Notes under the pieces: generated by a model
The model's input: the letters and a program-made list of their open reading frames with translations, nothing else
What the model was told of the DNA's origin: nothing
Database searches by the model: none
Origin: Cordia subcordata
Lineage: Eukaryota > Streptophyta > Magnoliopsida > Boraginales > Cordiaceae
NCBI GenBank assembly: GCA_028554755.1
Contig: JAPTOF010000006.1
Coordinates: 676,501-740,500, forward strand
Length of the DNA: 64,000 bases
Direction: 5' to 3'
Translations under genes and position numbers: made by a program
Shown: piece by piece, positions 12,976 through 26,254 of the stretch
Layout of the letters: every line of letters starts with the position of its first letter
Numbering within the stretch: the stretch's first letter is position 1

Positions 12976-15813
12976 ATGTGGAAGCTTGGTCAATCTATGT
13001 TAGATGATGAAGAAGAGCAACAAGATAACATATTGTTGGATGATACTGAAGGCCTCTGCTCCTTATCTCCTACCCAGGTACCAAGCTTCAACTTTTGTTC
13101 AACTTAGGTCATGCTCTTTTATCAAATTCAATCTTTTATTGTTCTCTGGTGCTCAATTTCACACCCTTTTCAAAAAATTTGGATCTTTCTATTTTATTAT
13201 TCACTGTTTAGCCATTTTGGTCTCGAGCAGAGGGTATATGGATTTGCTGCCGGTTTGCTTGCTGGAGTGGTCTGTATGTTCCTGGTATGACCCATTGTTT
13301 CTTCTAATTTGTTAATGGTTTATTTCACGCGAGCCAATTGTATCACTGAAACTTGACTAAGTGGTTGGCATGCTAAATGGAACCATTTGTTTGGAAAACG
13401 TAAATGACATAGCATTTGGCATGTATAGTTGAAAAGCTGACGTATATTGTGTCTCGAATTCTATATACAATTTGTTTTGACCTATGTAACTGGTCGCTTA
13501 TGCATTTTCTTAAGAGTTTGTTTTGTGGCAATTCATTCTGTGGAATACTAAATAATTTGGATGAAATATTATGAAAAAGAATTTGTTATCACTTGGAGTA
13601 AAGTATGCGCCTTTTGGAATTTTCCTGTGACATTTAAACTTAGGGTTGTGTTTGTTATTGTGTTTTTGCAGTCAATGATAGTCTTCGTGAAACCCATCAA
13701 GTTTGCTTTGTTATTTACCTTTGGCAACATGTTGGCTGTTGGAAGGTATGTTACAATCTGCCTTTATCGGAGCATGAAGCACATTCAGTGGCTGGTCTTC
13801 TAGTCTGACTGGTTAATCTTGATGCTTTGGTTAAAAGGAATTGCTCTGACTTGCTTTCATATCAGCTAGATCCTTTTGTTGTTGAACTGAATGGTGAAAA
13901 GAAATTGAAGTTTAAACAAAGAACATAACTCAAGTTCTTAGGAACAAGTCTATTGTCTAACTTCATATGTTGTTAGTAATACTCAAATAATACGATATTA
14001 TTTTCTAACTACCCTCGCGTCATGAGTTTCCAAATGTTCTTGTGAAGTCCATGTAGATAGTGTACAAGATTGTATAGACGAGTTACGGAGTGTATATGTA
14101 TATGTATATATATATGGGTTGCACTCCGTTGTGCATATCAATGAAATTCTTTTCGAAGAAGAAAATGATTATGATTTCCAAGCATTACCAGAAATATCAC
14201 ATGCAGCAAATGTTTTGTGGCTTTCATTAAAGCTTCACTCATTAACTTCAACTCTTTTTATGTTGGCTTTTTTACTTTCCTAAAATACTAAGCTTGGATA
14301 TCTGTTGGCAGCACAGCCTTCCTAATTGGTCCTGCACTGCAAGTAAGAATGATGTTTGATCCTGTTCGTGTCTATGCCACGGCTATTTATATTGGATGTG
14401 TTGTCATTGCTCTCATCTGTGCTCTTTGGGTAAGTCTTACTTGACAGGAACACATATCAAACCTCTAATGATGTATCCTGACAAAGAAGGAAAGATAGAT
14501 TGGATAAGCCAGTTACAGGTTTGTCATAGGGTGTAACTGGAACAACTTCATCTCATAAACGTTATAGTTTCCAGAGGCTAGCCTGAGTAGTTGCTTGCTG
14601 AGGCAAATTTTCTTCCAAATTCATCATATTTGTTTAGCTGGACTCTGTAGACCTTCGTAGTGGGTCTTCAGTGAACCTATTCTGCGTAAAAAGGGGTAGA
14701 AGTCTTTAAACTCGTGCCTTAAGCATAACCATCAAACCGGAGGCATGAAAACATGTTCCACATGCACCAAACTAATTCAGATTTTTCAAAAAAAGACAGA
14801 AATCTAAATGAATCCATATCTTAATCTGGCACAGTTATATGATCCTCTTTTCTGCTTCTTTCTTTTGATCCTGGCTTTAGCAAGGAAAAGAGTTTTTTAA
14901 AAAGATTATTTTCAATAATATTTCTTCTTTTAGGTACGAGGTCAAAACTCTTCATCTGGTTGAAAATCTAAAGATATTGAAAGTATAGAAGTATGATTCT
15001 TTTGATCACTGATGATCCCTCTTATAGTTTGATTAACAATGAAAATTGCTTTCCTTAAGTAGCCTCTGATCTTCTCCTCTAAAATTTGTTTCTTGCCATT
15101 GTTCCTTCAAGTTCAGGGAATGGTATTGCCTAAAAATGTTCAACCACTTCATACTTTATTTCATGTTGATGTTTGATGCATTCAACAATTGGCTAACTAT
15201 TTTTTTCTGGTTCATATGCAGATCCATAGTAAGATCTTAACCATACTTGCAATCATATGTGAAATATGTGCCCTTTTTTGGTGAGTTCTCATTCTGCATC
15301 CATACTATTGAATTAATTCCATGTACTTCACCTTTTAAGGGCGATGTAGTTCAGATTAAAAGTTTCAGGAGCACAGTGTCCATGAACCCAATCCCCTTTA
15401 GCAAATATGTCCATAAAAGATAAGTAGCAGTTTTAGCAGGGGATTTTTTTCATGCATGGTGGTCAACAACAAATGATTGATGCTTATATTTGTTCATGAA
15501 GTCTCCCACAATCTTGGTCCTATTATCTCTAACAAATCATCAAGCAAAAGATGCATTAGCTTGAAACTTTATGCCTCAAGGTTTAAAGCGCAAGTGCTGT
15601 CATTTTCTTATGTTGTTTACAGAAACAAATATTTAGACTTCTGTTCTCTCTCCCCTTTCTGCCTTAAGAGTTAAGATGCATACAATTATGTTCTGAAGTC
15701 ACCATGTAATTTTAACATTGTCTTGCTCTTTCAGGTACAGTTTAAGTTATATTCCTTTTGCTCGTAGAATGGTCTCCGAAGTGACAATTCGTCTATTTGA
15801 TACTGAAATCTAG
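12976..15813 (+). CDS. SFT2: SFT2-family vesicle transport membrane protein
   Basis: Small Got1/Sft2-like membrane protein; in yeast SFT2 acts in fusion of endosome-derived vesicles with the late Golgi. Exons: 12976-13077, 13231-13284, 13672-13745, 14312-14429, 15222-15280, 15735-15813; the total of 486 nt gives 161 residues and the frame closes. The protein starts MWKLGQS, has an acidic N-terminal segment and the motif GLCSLSPTQR, then four hydrophobic segments of the family (around residues 38-58, 60-77, 85-120 and 126-145). It ends with a YSLSYIPFARRM motif. Length agrees with plant homologues of about 160-175 residues. The start was chosen because the frame upstream is closed by a TAG and homologues begin at the equivalent MW. 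The gene lies on the same strand as ATX, about 1.2 kb downstream. Paralogue identity within the plant family is not resolved. Confidence 0.9.
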
Positions 15814-17013
15814 ATGGTGAAATTTTAAGAGTTTCTCCAGTCTTTACTTGAAGAAATTCTTCTGCCAAGGTTTGTTTAATTCTTCGTAATTATATCAGAC
15901 ATCATTTCAACAATTCCGATTTTGTATTGAATGCATTAACTGTTTGATTTTGTTGCTTGGGCTGATTACCGTTACATTGTAAAGATAAAATGTGTGTCCG
16001 GGTATGTTCGCCAAAACTCGAGTGAAATTACCTGTTTGTGCTACTGTTTCAATCTTCTAATATCCTGCATGATATGCGTAAAACCTCCTCCATATGATCC
16101 CGTGCCGAGTTGTGGAAAACCAGAAGGTAAAATCTTCTCATCCCCTAACAGAATCTGGAGAAAAGCTAAAAAGGAAAAAGAAAAGAAGGAACAAGAAAAT
16201 CCTAGTTACATGTTTCAACTACTTCAAGTTCAGGACGTATCTGCTGACATTTGATTTGTTCTACTCTCCGTACAAAGAGATCTTTTCATGGAAAAAACAT
16301 GCAGTGCCCTCCAACCTACCCCTGAAACTTGGATAAATGAACAATGAGCTTTTGCTTTTTCGATGATGAACAAGAACTTTCAGTATGGAGCTATTGTGTA
16401 TGTTTTGTTTAGATTAGTATGAATCGCATTACTTATAATTGGGAATGGATATACTCGTAGGATGCATTGGATGTAAACTGTTTAACGCAAACAGTTTGTA
16501 AGTATTGAATTTCAGCTCGTAACGTTGTTATATGTTGAGGGGATCCTCACTCGTTATAAGTGGGCAGGCAGAAGATTTGTCCAAGATTTAGTGGAACTTC
16601 AACGAGCTTCACCACGTAGCCGAGATCTAGTTGGGTGAGTGTTGTGGGGTCATAAGATTATGAAAAAGCACTCCTTCGCCGTCATGACAAGTTGACCATA
16701 ACCAAGACATGGGGCGTGAAATTAAAGAAGTGAATATGCAATACTTTGATCAAACACGATTATCAAATCAATCAATCTTCATCATTGTGTACAACGCATT
16801 GCTTCGCCTTTTGGTAGTTTGACAATGATCGCACAACCACACCAATACTAAGAATCTAGTTAGGATTTTGCGTTGGATGGTTCTCTACATCCCTTTTTAT
16901 TAATCATCTTCAAATGCATACTTGATAGTGAACGTGCAATAATTCGACCCTTTGTTGACTTTCAAGACACTGTATGGCTAGTTAATTATTTTTATATATA
17001 GTTAGCAACTATA

Positions 17014-17044
<31 letters not shown>

Positions 17045-17884
17045 TACAATGTAGTCGATGTTTCATAAATGGGTTGTCCTTGTAATACGATAACTAAATG
17101 TAAGATTGTCCAAAAAATGAAACATTACACTCTACTGAAAATGTTAATAACATTAATGTTTCAAAAACACTTTTACCAAACAATGAAAATTGGAAGAGAT
17201 TCAGTTAAAAACACAGATGTCGATCAAAGTCTAAAAGAATATTCTTGTAATCACAATATTTAAGAAAGAGAGAAAGACGGAGAGAGGGAGAGAGAGAGAA
17301 AAGGAAAAAGTAAAAGGTCCTTGAAGATTCAGTCTAGATACATGAGAAGGTGGGTGGCAATCGTGTGGGGCTTGGTCGGGGCTCCTGTCCCTTTCAATCA
17401 AAACTCTGCCAAGAAACGCCACTGTGCCCCTCTACCTTCAATGACTAGTGCGTTTCTTTGTATTTTCTTTTTTTTTTTTTTGTAAGGCAAAAAAAAAAAG
17501 AAGTTGTTCAACATGGAATAGCAACAAAAAAACAAACCGGTGAATTTGGCAGTGCATGCAACTGTCCGTGAAGTCTCCGGAGTAGGACTGACCCTTTCGA
17601 GTCAGCAGGGAGTAGGCGGCGGCTTTGCAGTGGTCTCCTCAAGCACTGCAACGGCCAACCCATTTTTCTTCTCCTCAGTGTTCAAATTTTGACTCCATTT
17701 GCTTCACGTCTCTACCTTAATATTAATAATTAATGAATGCTTCATCGTCAAAACCAACCATGTACAGCAAACAAGACAATATATATACATATACACATAT
17801 AGACATATTATTTATCAGTGAATAATTTCAGAATCTAATCCGTCTCAGCTGACCTTTTTCGTGTTCACAATAATACCTTTTTTA

Positions 17885-17992
17885 GGATCGGAGGATTTTG
17901 TACTTGCACTAAATCCTAACTCAATTTACCTTTTCTAGGGTGGGAGGATTTTGTACTCCCACTAAAATCTAACTCAATTTACATGATCTTGT
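17885..17992. repeat. Imperfect direct duplication (~55 bp unit, 2 copies)
   Basis: Two adjacent copies share the words GGAGGATTTTGTACT and CTAACTCAATTTAC with a few substitutions between them. No coding content was seen. It is most simply a local duplication. Confidence 0.6.
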
Positions 17993-18215
17993 CCAGAACA
18001 GGGTAGCCCTTTAAAAAGGAAGAGCCTCTCAACTTGTTTGAACTAAAGATGTGAATATAAATTTTCAACTTAACCATCACCTAATAATCGTTCACTTGTT
18101 CAACTCTTTCGGGGTTTTGCCTGACATCCTTGTTCTCATGGTCCCCAACTCTCAGACAATGGTGCATTATATAACCTTCTTGCCGCATCTCCTATAACAG
18201 AGTCAGCCTTGATAA

Positions 18216-18232
18216 TATACATATACATATAC

Positions 18233-18271
<39 letters not shown>
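18216..18271. repeat. Compound (TA)n(CA)n microsatellite
   Basis: A run of ATATAC and TA units changes directly into about ten CA units, a typical compound simple repeat. No gene overlaps it. Confidence 0.9.
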
Positions 18272-18272
<1 letters not shown>

Positions 18273-18669
18273 GAGTGCAAGTATAATATGTTTTCCCTAT
18301 TTAGATTCATAAATCTTGCCGAGTTTTGCCATCCCAGATGTGAAATATTGTCAAATCGCCGCATTTTGCTGATTGTTTTGGAGCAAGTCGACGTCGTGAG
18401 TTTTATGAACGCGATTACTTGGTGCCAGCACAACATATACAAGATAATAAGACGACCAACTTTCACATTTTTAACGAGAAGATCCTCCTTGTTGCTGAGG
18501 TCACTGTTTCATAAACCATAATCTATTCAGTAATGGTTAGGACTTAGGAGTTGCAGGCCGGAACGTGCCAAGACATGAATGAAATAAATTTATCAAATAC
18601 GTTAAATATGTCCATTCAAAAGAATCTTTACAACTAGAGATTCACCAGAGAAAAAGTGTAAAAGAAAAA

Positions 18670-18815
18670 GAGAAAAGGAATCTCAATGATAACGATTTAC
18701 CATGAAATAATAAGAAATGTTGCAATTGTACAAGTTGATAACGAGAAAAGGAATCTCAATGATAACGATTTACCATGAAATAATAAGAAATGTTGCAATT
18801 GTACAAGTTGATAAC
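18670..18815. repeat. Exact 73 bp tandem duplication
   Basis: Two head-to-tail copies, 18670-18742 and 18743-18815, read identically by eye from GAGAAAAGGAATC to AAGTTGATAAC. Identity of both copies implies a recent slippage or unequal-exchange event. The unit has no open frame or motif I recognise. Confidence 0.85.
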
Positions 18816-19570
18816 GTTACGAAGGAGATCAATAGATAAAATGATAACGACATACTTGTTTGAGTTCATAATTCTAAGAAAGATTAAAATTTATGCCTTT
18901 CTTATCCAAGAAAAAACTTACTTGATAAAAGAAATAGGACAAGCTTAGCTGCTGAATTTAATGCAGCAGGCCAAATATGTGATTACATTAATTCTCTCCA
19001 TTGTAATTGTAATATAGTTGACAATAACGGCAAAAAAAGGAATGGAAGGAAAAATAAAGTACCATTTTATAATCAAACAAGTAATTTCTTTGACCTGGAA
19101 TTATTAACGTGAATAAAAGCACATCATGCTTGGCTATTCTGACATTAATTTCCAACATGAGGGAACCTCCTCCCATTAAATGACAAGCTATTTGCAATTT
19201 AATAAAAATTATTCGTATGATTCGAAGCATAAGGACCACTATTTGCTTTCAAGCATTCTATAGTATTCTGCTAGGGATCAAGGTATCCTATTATTTAATA
19301 AATCTAGTTTTGTTCATTTCTAACTGAAATTTTATGTTCCTTGAAATATGTTTTTCGGTCTAACAATTTTTTGGCATTACCAAACAATGAGAAAATAAAT
19401 TAAAAAAAAAAAAAGATATGTTCCTGCAAACAAACAGAGCCATAAACATATTATTGTACTTCAAAAGTTGTAGTTTTGAAGTGAATTAATATGATTCAAT
19501 TTAAAATAACTTTGTCCTTGAAAAAGGATGATTATATAGATATATATATATATATATATGTGTATATATA

Positions 19571-20640
19571 CAACGGCAGACCCACAGTAGTGGCCTACTG
19601 GGGGGTCGTCACTCCTCAGTTTTTTACTTTTTAATTATTTTTTACTTTTATAAATTAAAAATTTGCTATATATGTAAGTTTGCCACCCTAATTGAACCAA
19701 CAATTTTTTTGGATAGATCGAACTATTAGAAGTAAATGGCAAAGGATTGCCGAGTGGGATCAAAGAAACTGGTGGACTAATCACTAAATAAATACAAATA
19801 TGTGCAAATTCTAACATTACCACATACCACTTTGTTATTTCACTCGTTACTCAAGAACCAACAGCTTCTCCCACTCCAAAACAAAAGATTTTCCTAGTCT
19901 AGAAAAAAGTCATAGCTTTTGAGGGCTCTCATAATCAGGCGCTTCTTTTTTGACGGTAAGCTTCAAATTTGAGCCTTGCTGCTTTCTTTGCCGTGAAATC
20001 TTTTTGCCAGCAAAATAAAGCAGCAATGACTTGACTGTTGACATTATAAAAAAAAAAAAAAAGAGTAGGCCTATTTCACTTGACGCTGGCCCACTTTAAT
20101 AAGAAGAAAACGCAAGCATAAAGATTAAAGAAAGAAAGGAAAAATGCGACTCGTCTTCCGCAGTGCAGCCACCACTCATCATTTTTTTTTTCTTTTTTTC
20201 AGTTACAAGGTTTTTACATTTATATAAATACAAATCACTTTATTTGTTTAATTTTTAATTTTTTATTAATTATGAATCACTCTCCTTCTAGTTTTTTAGG
20301 TTTATTAAATATATATTATTTCAATATAGTTCTCGCAAGTTATAATATTATACACCGAATCACTATCACAAAAGTTACAAGGTCATTCACCTCGTGAATA
20401 AGGTTAGTATTCTTTATTCTGATTCTAGCTTTTAGATATTTTCACTTCATGTGATCTATTTGTATTTAGTGATTTCAAAAATTTACAATAATCAGTTATT
20501 GATATTTAGCATCTTATTTTATAGTTCATTATTGTTTTAAAAATGACTTTTTTGTTATTTTGATTGAAAGTTCGAACCAAAAAATGATCTGATATAATTG
20601 TTTTTTCACCACTTTTACTTAAAAATTTTGAGTCCGTCAC
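19571..20640. mobile_element. Degraded hAT-like DNA transposon remnant
   Basis: The left end reads CAACGGCAGACCCACAG. The right end, read on the other strand, reads GTGACGGACTCAAAA. Both resemble the CAGTGGCGGACCCA-type ends of plant hAT elements. The element is flanked on both sides by a TGTATATATA string (19561-19570 and about 20643-20652). This could be the target duplication, although the surrounding TA repeat makes it ambiguous. No transposase frame survives in the ~1.07 kb interior, so it is non-autonomous or heavily decayed. Confidence 0.45.
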
Positions 20641-21539
20641 TATGTATATATAATTTACTAATTCCAATTACTTCAACTATTTATGCTAACAGGCAGAAAA
20701 GCTTTGTGCCGTTAACGAATTTCTTTAAACAATTATGGCCCTCGTTGCCTAAGATCCACACGAAACGTAATGATATTTTATTAACATCCTAATTAAATAA
20801 TCTCCGATCAGTCTGTTTTCTGGTTTCCCCAATCTAGTCTTGTCAGTTGTGATACTTTTTAAAAAATATAATTAACTTTTTTTTTTGTCGGAAATATAAT
20901 TAACTTAATTATATGAAAGTAGTGCTTCGTAAAGCTCACTTTGTTCTATTTTTTTATGCACTGGTCCAAAAATGAGGATTCCGCTACGATTGAAGGGCTA
21001 CAACCAAAGTTTAGATTTTAGTGATTAACTGTTTCTTTATCAAGACCCGACTTTTAAAGTATTAATTTTTAATAACTTATTAAATACTATAAGGTTAAAA
21101 AAACTCAAAATTTCAGACCTGAAAATAATTTTTTTTTTTCCCTAGGCGTACGTGTTAGTTGTAATTTTTCTTTCGTTTATTTAACTCGTACAAATTTACG
21201 ATTAAAAATGTGTGAAAGAATCTATGATTTCATTGATTTGGTGAGGCCGCTACTCAGTTACCAACCTAAAGTGTAGTTTTATGCATAAAATTGAAGTCTC
21301 TATAATAAGACGCAAATATGCATCAACTAGCAGGTGAGAACGACGCAAAAAAAAAAAAAAAATTTCCTTTCGGAGTGGTAATTGATAAAAATTAAATCGT
21401 CTTGTATAATATGATCTGCATTATGTTGTGAAAAATATCTTTTACATGGATTTTCCCTTGAAAATAATTAACTAAGTGCTTTCAGTAATTACAAGATTAG
21501 CCTGATAGTGAAGAGTGATATGGGAGAGAGATACACTTA

Positions 21540-21767
21540 GAGGGTGTTTGGCTTTGCTTATTTAGTTGCTTTGCACCTAAATAGTAAAAGCATGTTTTTG
21601 AATTTTTAAGTGCTTATAAGCACCTAAATAAGTAAAACTAGACACCCTCACATTTGAGAATTGAATCAACTAATAAGCATCTAGAGACATACTTGAAGTG
21701 TCCAAAAACATACTTTTTGCTATTTAAATATTTATAAGCATCTAAATAAGCAAAGTCAAACACCCTC
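21540..21767. mobile_element. MITE-like element with GAGGGTGTTTGG termini
   Basis: The left end (from 21540, GAGGGTGTTTGGCTTTGC) is repeated in inverted orientation at the right end (ending ~21767, CAAACACCCTC) over about 26 bp with one mismatch. There is no coding capacity. A second, internal copy of the right terminus plus its flank occurs about 118 bp earlier (GACACCCTCACATTTGAG near 21641). The 3' part has therefore been tandemly duplicated or two insertions are nested. The GGGTGTTTGG end is typical of non-autonomous hAT-type MITEs in plants. Confidence 0.6.
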
Positions 21768-23649
21768 ACATTTGAGAATTGAATCAACCAATAAGTTGCT
21801 TTTATCAAAAAGAAAAAGGCCAAGCCATCACCTAAAGTTGGTAGTTTTGAGCACCCAAAATTACCTACCATTGGTAATTGAGCACCTCTTAACGTGCGTA
21901 ACTGACTCAACTCCAATGCCAAATCTTTGGATGTTACTTCAAAAGTGGCAATGATTCTTACATGAATGATAAATCATGTCTTCGTCATGAGTTTAATGGT
22001 TTAGTGATATTTTTCTTATTTTCAATATAAAAAATTCAAAAATCAATTCGTACAAGTATTAAATATTAATTTTTAAATTTTTTTAAAGAGCGTTAGGTGT
22101 AAGCTAGTAATAACATGGTCCCAAGATTCTTTTAGAGTGCCTAGACATCATGGACCCATCACCCAACTGAAAGGATTGAATCTGAACCGAGAGAAATAGA
22201 TCATAGATCCATCCCTACAGCCAAGTTTAGTGAGATGATTTGTCATATGATATTTAGCAGATTCTCTAACCTACGTACCTTTATTAGGATATTACATATA
22301 TGCGAGCAGATCTTGTGAAGGAGACTTGACACTTTGTCAAAATTAACAAAGTTAAAGTTTTTACTTTTTGTTAAGACTAATGATTTTAGATTATCTTGTA
22401 ACATTATTACATGATGTAGGAAAATTTCAAGTATTGATTGTTAAATTGAATGACGATAATAAGATCACTTTATCTATAAAATTCTCCCGTAAGAGTGATT
22501 GAGAAAGTTGAAATTTACTAAAAATGATATATACAATTGACTTGGAACCATTAGAAAGATTCACATCACGACCAGAACTGGTGATTCTCACCAGAATATT
22601 ATGAAGCATTAAGAGAAAAGCCAAGTACTTTTCACAACTTAGACCAAAAGGCGAAAGAAATAAACTTATGAAATAGAACTTTCTAGTGCTCTTTATCCAC
22701 CTACGAACGTGGATCACGAGTGGATATCTCCAACAAAAAAGGAACGTGAGTGGGCTAATAACAATTCACAAGTAGAAGAATTTTGCATCAGGAGCTTGGT
22801 CTAGTGATAGAGTATATAGAATATGAGAAAGAACAATGAATTCATTTTAAATTTGAACTGAGCAAGAAATTTGTCTTTTTAAATTAGTCTTAATGGGTTT
22901 TGTAGGTAATTAATATATACCATGTCTTGTTATAGCAAACTCATGCTGCAGGCTTGCAAAAGTCAAAACTCTCCCCCTAAAAACAAAGAAAAGAAAAGAA
23001 AAGAAGAGAGAAATGTGTGAATCTTAATGAAACAAACTTCATAGGCAATGACAATAATTTAATGAGCGAGTTCTACTCCTTATGTTAACCCCACTTTTTT
23101 TTTGCTGTCCTAAATATCAACCTAAGTTAAGTTATGTCTAAAATTTTGAACAAAATATAGTAACATTTATTTATTTATTTGTTTTCTGAATATTAAATCA
23201 TGTTGAGCACTCAGAGAATAAAACTGATGAGCTCTAAAATAAAGGGTTTTTAGATATCCCATGTATTGTCATCATGATTCATCAACGGTTGAGGGATGCA
23301 ATGGTGATGCGTCAATATCTCACCAACCAAATTAAACGACAGCAGTAGTTGTTGTATTTTGGGGACTAAAATGAACCCTGGCGTGGTGAGCCTTTTCCAA
23401 AACGCACGGCGATGGACCCCAGGGACCACGGGTGCAGTTAATCATCAATTAGATTCTTACATCACAAGACTTGTCGTCCTTAGGCCACATATAAATACTG
23501 TTGGATTGTGATTCCTTAAAATATAAATTTTTAAAATTATATTTTTATATTTTAAATATTTTTCAATCCATGCTAACAGGGAATTTATATTGTGAATCCG
23601 CCGGTGCACGTTACTGTGAATGTACTAAATAAACAGCTTATCAGTACTA

Positions 23650-24055
23650 AACAAAGTTTATTGAATAAACAGTTTATGAATATTGAATAAATAATTTTTT
23701 TTTGTTTTGAACAAACATATGTGGCTGTTTTTATATATAGATGTTTGTTAATTTTATACTTGTCAGCGAATATTGTAATGATCTGTGAATTTTACTAGAC
23801 AAACAACTTATGAATACTGAACAAATAGTCTTTTTATTCTGAACAAATATATGTTACTGTTTTTATATATAGATGTTTGTCAATTTTACACTTGTCAACA
23901 TATATTGTGATGATCTGTGAATTTTATTGGACAAATAGGTTATAAATACTGAATAAATAATTTTTTTTATTTTAAACAAATATCTATGGATGGATATGTG
24001 TCTCTGTGAATTTTATTGGACAAACAGTTTATGAATACTAAACAAATAGTCTAGT
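23650..24055. repeat. AT-rich minisatellite, unit ~135 bp, about three copies
   Basis: The block TTATGAATACTGAACAAATA recurs with changes near 23672, 23807, 23940 and 24028, giving spacings of about 135, 133 and 88 bp. Between recurrences the copies also share TATATATAGATGTTTGT and ATCTGTGAATTTTA. Copies differ by scattered substitutions and the last is truncated. No coding frame was found. Confidence 0.75.
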
Positions 24056-24591
24056 ATACCATACTCTGCGCTTCTGCAAGTACATGATATAATTTACGAT
24101 GCTAACATGTGTTGATTGAACATATTATTATTTACAATGTAATTTTATAAATTCCTCATTGATAACCTATCTGTTGGTCAATTAGAGTTTATATCGAAAT
24201 TCTTGACCCCGACCATTTAGATCTCGAAGCTGGGTGGGGTGAGATACCCAATCCAAATAATTTGGAACCCCTCATCCAATCAGGTTATATATTGGACCCG
24301 AAAATAATCGAGTTGAACGAGTTTTACCTATATCGCCTACTTAAATTAATTATTTAAACAAAGGAAAAGTAAGAAAAGGTAGGTGAAAACGTTAAAAAGA
24401 AATATAGTCCCAACGTCTGACAGACAACGTTCGGATGCCACCAGAATTTTATCACGTGTGAAAATCTCCAATTTAGCCAAGCTGGCATTGACGTGTGGTT
24501 ACATGTCACTATATGTGGAGCAAGTGGACCCTATTTGGAAAAACCAAAGGTTGTGGTTGGATGGGCAAAATGGTCCCGAAGTCCTGCGAAC

Positions 24592-24763
24592 TGTTTGGAT
24601 TGATTTTTTTTAAACGTATTTTTTTATAATAATTATTTGATTTAATTTTTAAAATTTTAAAAAAAATTAAATATAATTTTTAAAAAATAAAAGATATTTA
24701 CTTTTAATTTTTTTAAAAAATTGTTCAAAAAATACTTTAAAAAAAAAATTGATTCAAACGTAC
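24592..24763. mobile_element. Small MITE-like inverted-repeat element
   Basis: The left end TGTTTGGATTGATTTTTTTT is matched in inverted orientation by the right end, which read on the minus strand is CGTTTGAATCAATTTTTT. The arms are about 35 bp with A/T-tract length differences. The interior is almost pure A/T with no frame. Size (~170 bp) and GTTTGG ends fit a MITE. A target duplication could not be fixed. Confidence 0.5.
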
Positions 24764-25382
24764 CATGATCCGTGATGACATTCTTAACCTTCATGGCATT
24801 TGGTGGTGAAAGTTGGCTGCTGGTCGTAAATCGTATTCTTGTTCAAAATGTGTTGTTTCAGACTGAACAGTAGCGAAAAGCATCATCAGCTTTTAGCTTT
24901 TTCTTCTTTTTTTTTCTCTTTTGACTTGTCAATAACTGCCTTTAATTACTCTGTCCGTACATCTCAGCTTTTTAATAATTGATGTTGATAATGCAACCCC
25001 CTTTTAGTGGCTCTCATGCTCATGCGGCCACAATTAATCACGCCTAATTTACAAGCTTTGTGTTGCTTTCTTTTTATTTGAATAGTGATAACGCTCGATT
25101 TATCAATAATTCTTCCCTCCTACTTCGATGCTCAAGTTAGGAAGAGTGAATAAAATGTATAGAATGTGTACTTTTAGTTCATTAGTGAAGGTGTGTATTC
25201 TATAGGCTGGTATATTAAAATTAATGTACGGATTTATTTCTTTGACTAGCTTGGAGTTTATTTTGAGATATTTGGATCCGACCTCAATGGATTCCGAGCT
25301 GTGTATGAAAAATTTTAGGTCCAATTAGAGTTGACGTTATATGAGAAAAGCAAAATGTCAAGGAAAAAGAAAAAACTAACGT

Positions 25383-25436
25383 TATTTGTTAGATATATCT
25401 ATAGACTATTATTTGTTAGATATATCTATAGACTAT
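25383..25436. repeat. Exact 27 bp tandem duplication
   Basis: Two identical copies (25383-25409 and 25410-25436) of the word beginning TATTTGTTAGATATATC. Short and AT-rich, with no associated gene. Confidence 0.85.
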
Positions 25437-26254
25437 ACTTTATCCTATCCAGTTTATAATGTATATTATTTCACTAACTATAAGAAAATATATTATAGTT
25501 TTTCCAAACTAATTGAAAAAGAGAATTTGTTGAGGGACAAAGGAAATAATATGAAATAACAACACATAAGAGGTGGTTGATTTTTCTGAGAATGTAAAAT
25601 TACAAGTGAAATATGAGTGCAATTTGTTGCCAAATCAGTTACTTCAATTCAAAAGAAAAAGTTATGCAGTTATACTGCTACGAGAATTTTCAGCATGTAA
25701 ATTTAGCAAGAAAATAAATTTCAGTGTCATGCTAGTAAATGTTATTGAAATCTCAATCAATTCGTATTGGACTTTATATACGAAACGCCACTAGAAATTT
25801 GCATATGCAGAGACAGGAAAACTAAATGCATGCGTATTTGTTAATTGATGGGGTCGGTGCAGTTGTTAAAGATGATTAGATTGTTAAAATCTAAAATTAG
25901 AAACTCTTTTTATGGAACAAGGATAGATTCCCAATATTAGATTAAACAAAAGAATAGTAAAAATACGGTTACATTAAAAAATATTACAGAGTAAATAAGT
26001 AATCAACACGTAATATCATTAATCTTTTCAATAAAACTTTTATTGATCACTTATCCTTTTGGCGATTGACAACGCATCCGGACAATTCGGAAAACTGTTA
26101 CCGTTGGCCGCATATCACTTGGCCGTTTTGGTTTTTATCTTTGCCGACTGCCCTTTTCAGTTTTCATTTGTAAAATCTAAACTCGTTTACGTCATTGATA
26201 TCGTCAGCTACCGCAATGGTGACGCTCGAGTCAACTATGAACTACCCACCTACC

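Noticed and set aside
23650..24055. CRISPR-like regular repeats
   Set aside because: The unit is a ~135 bp imperfect tandem repeat without spacers in a plant nuclear context; it is a minisatellite.
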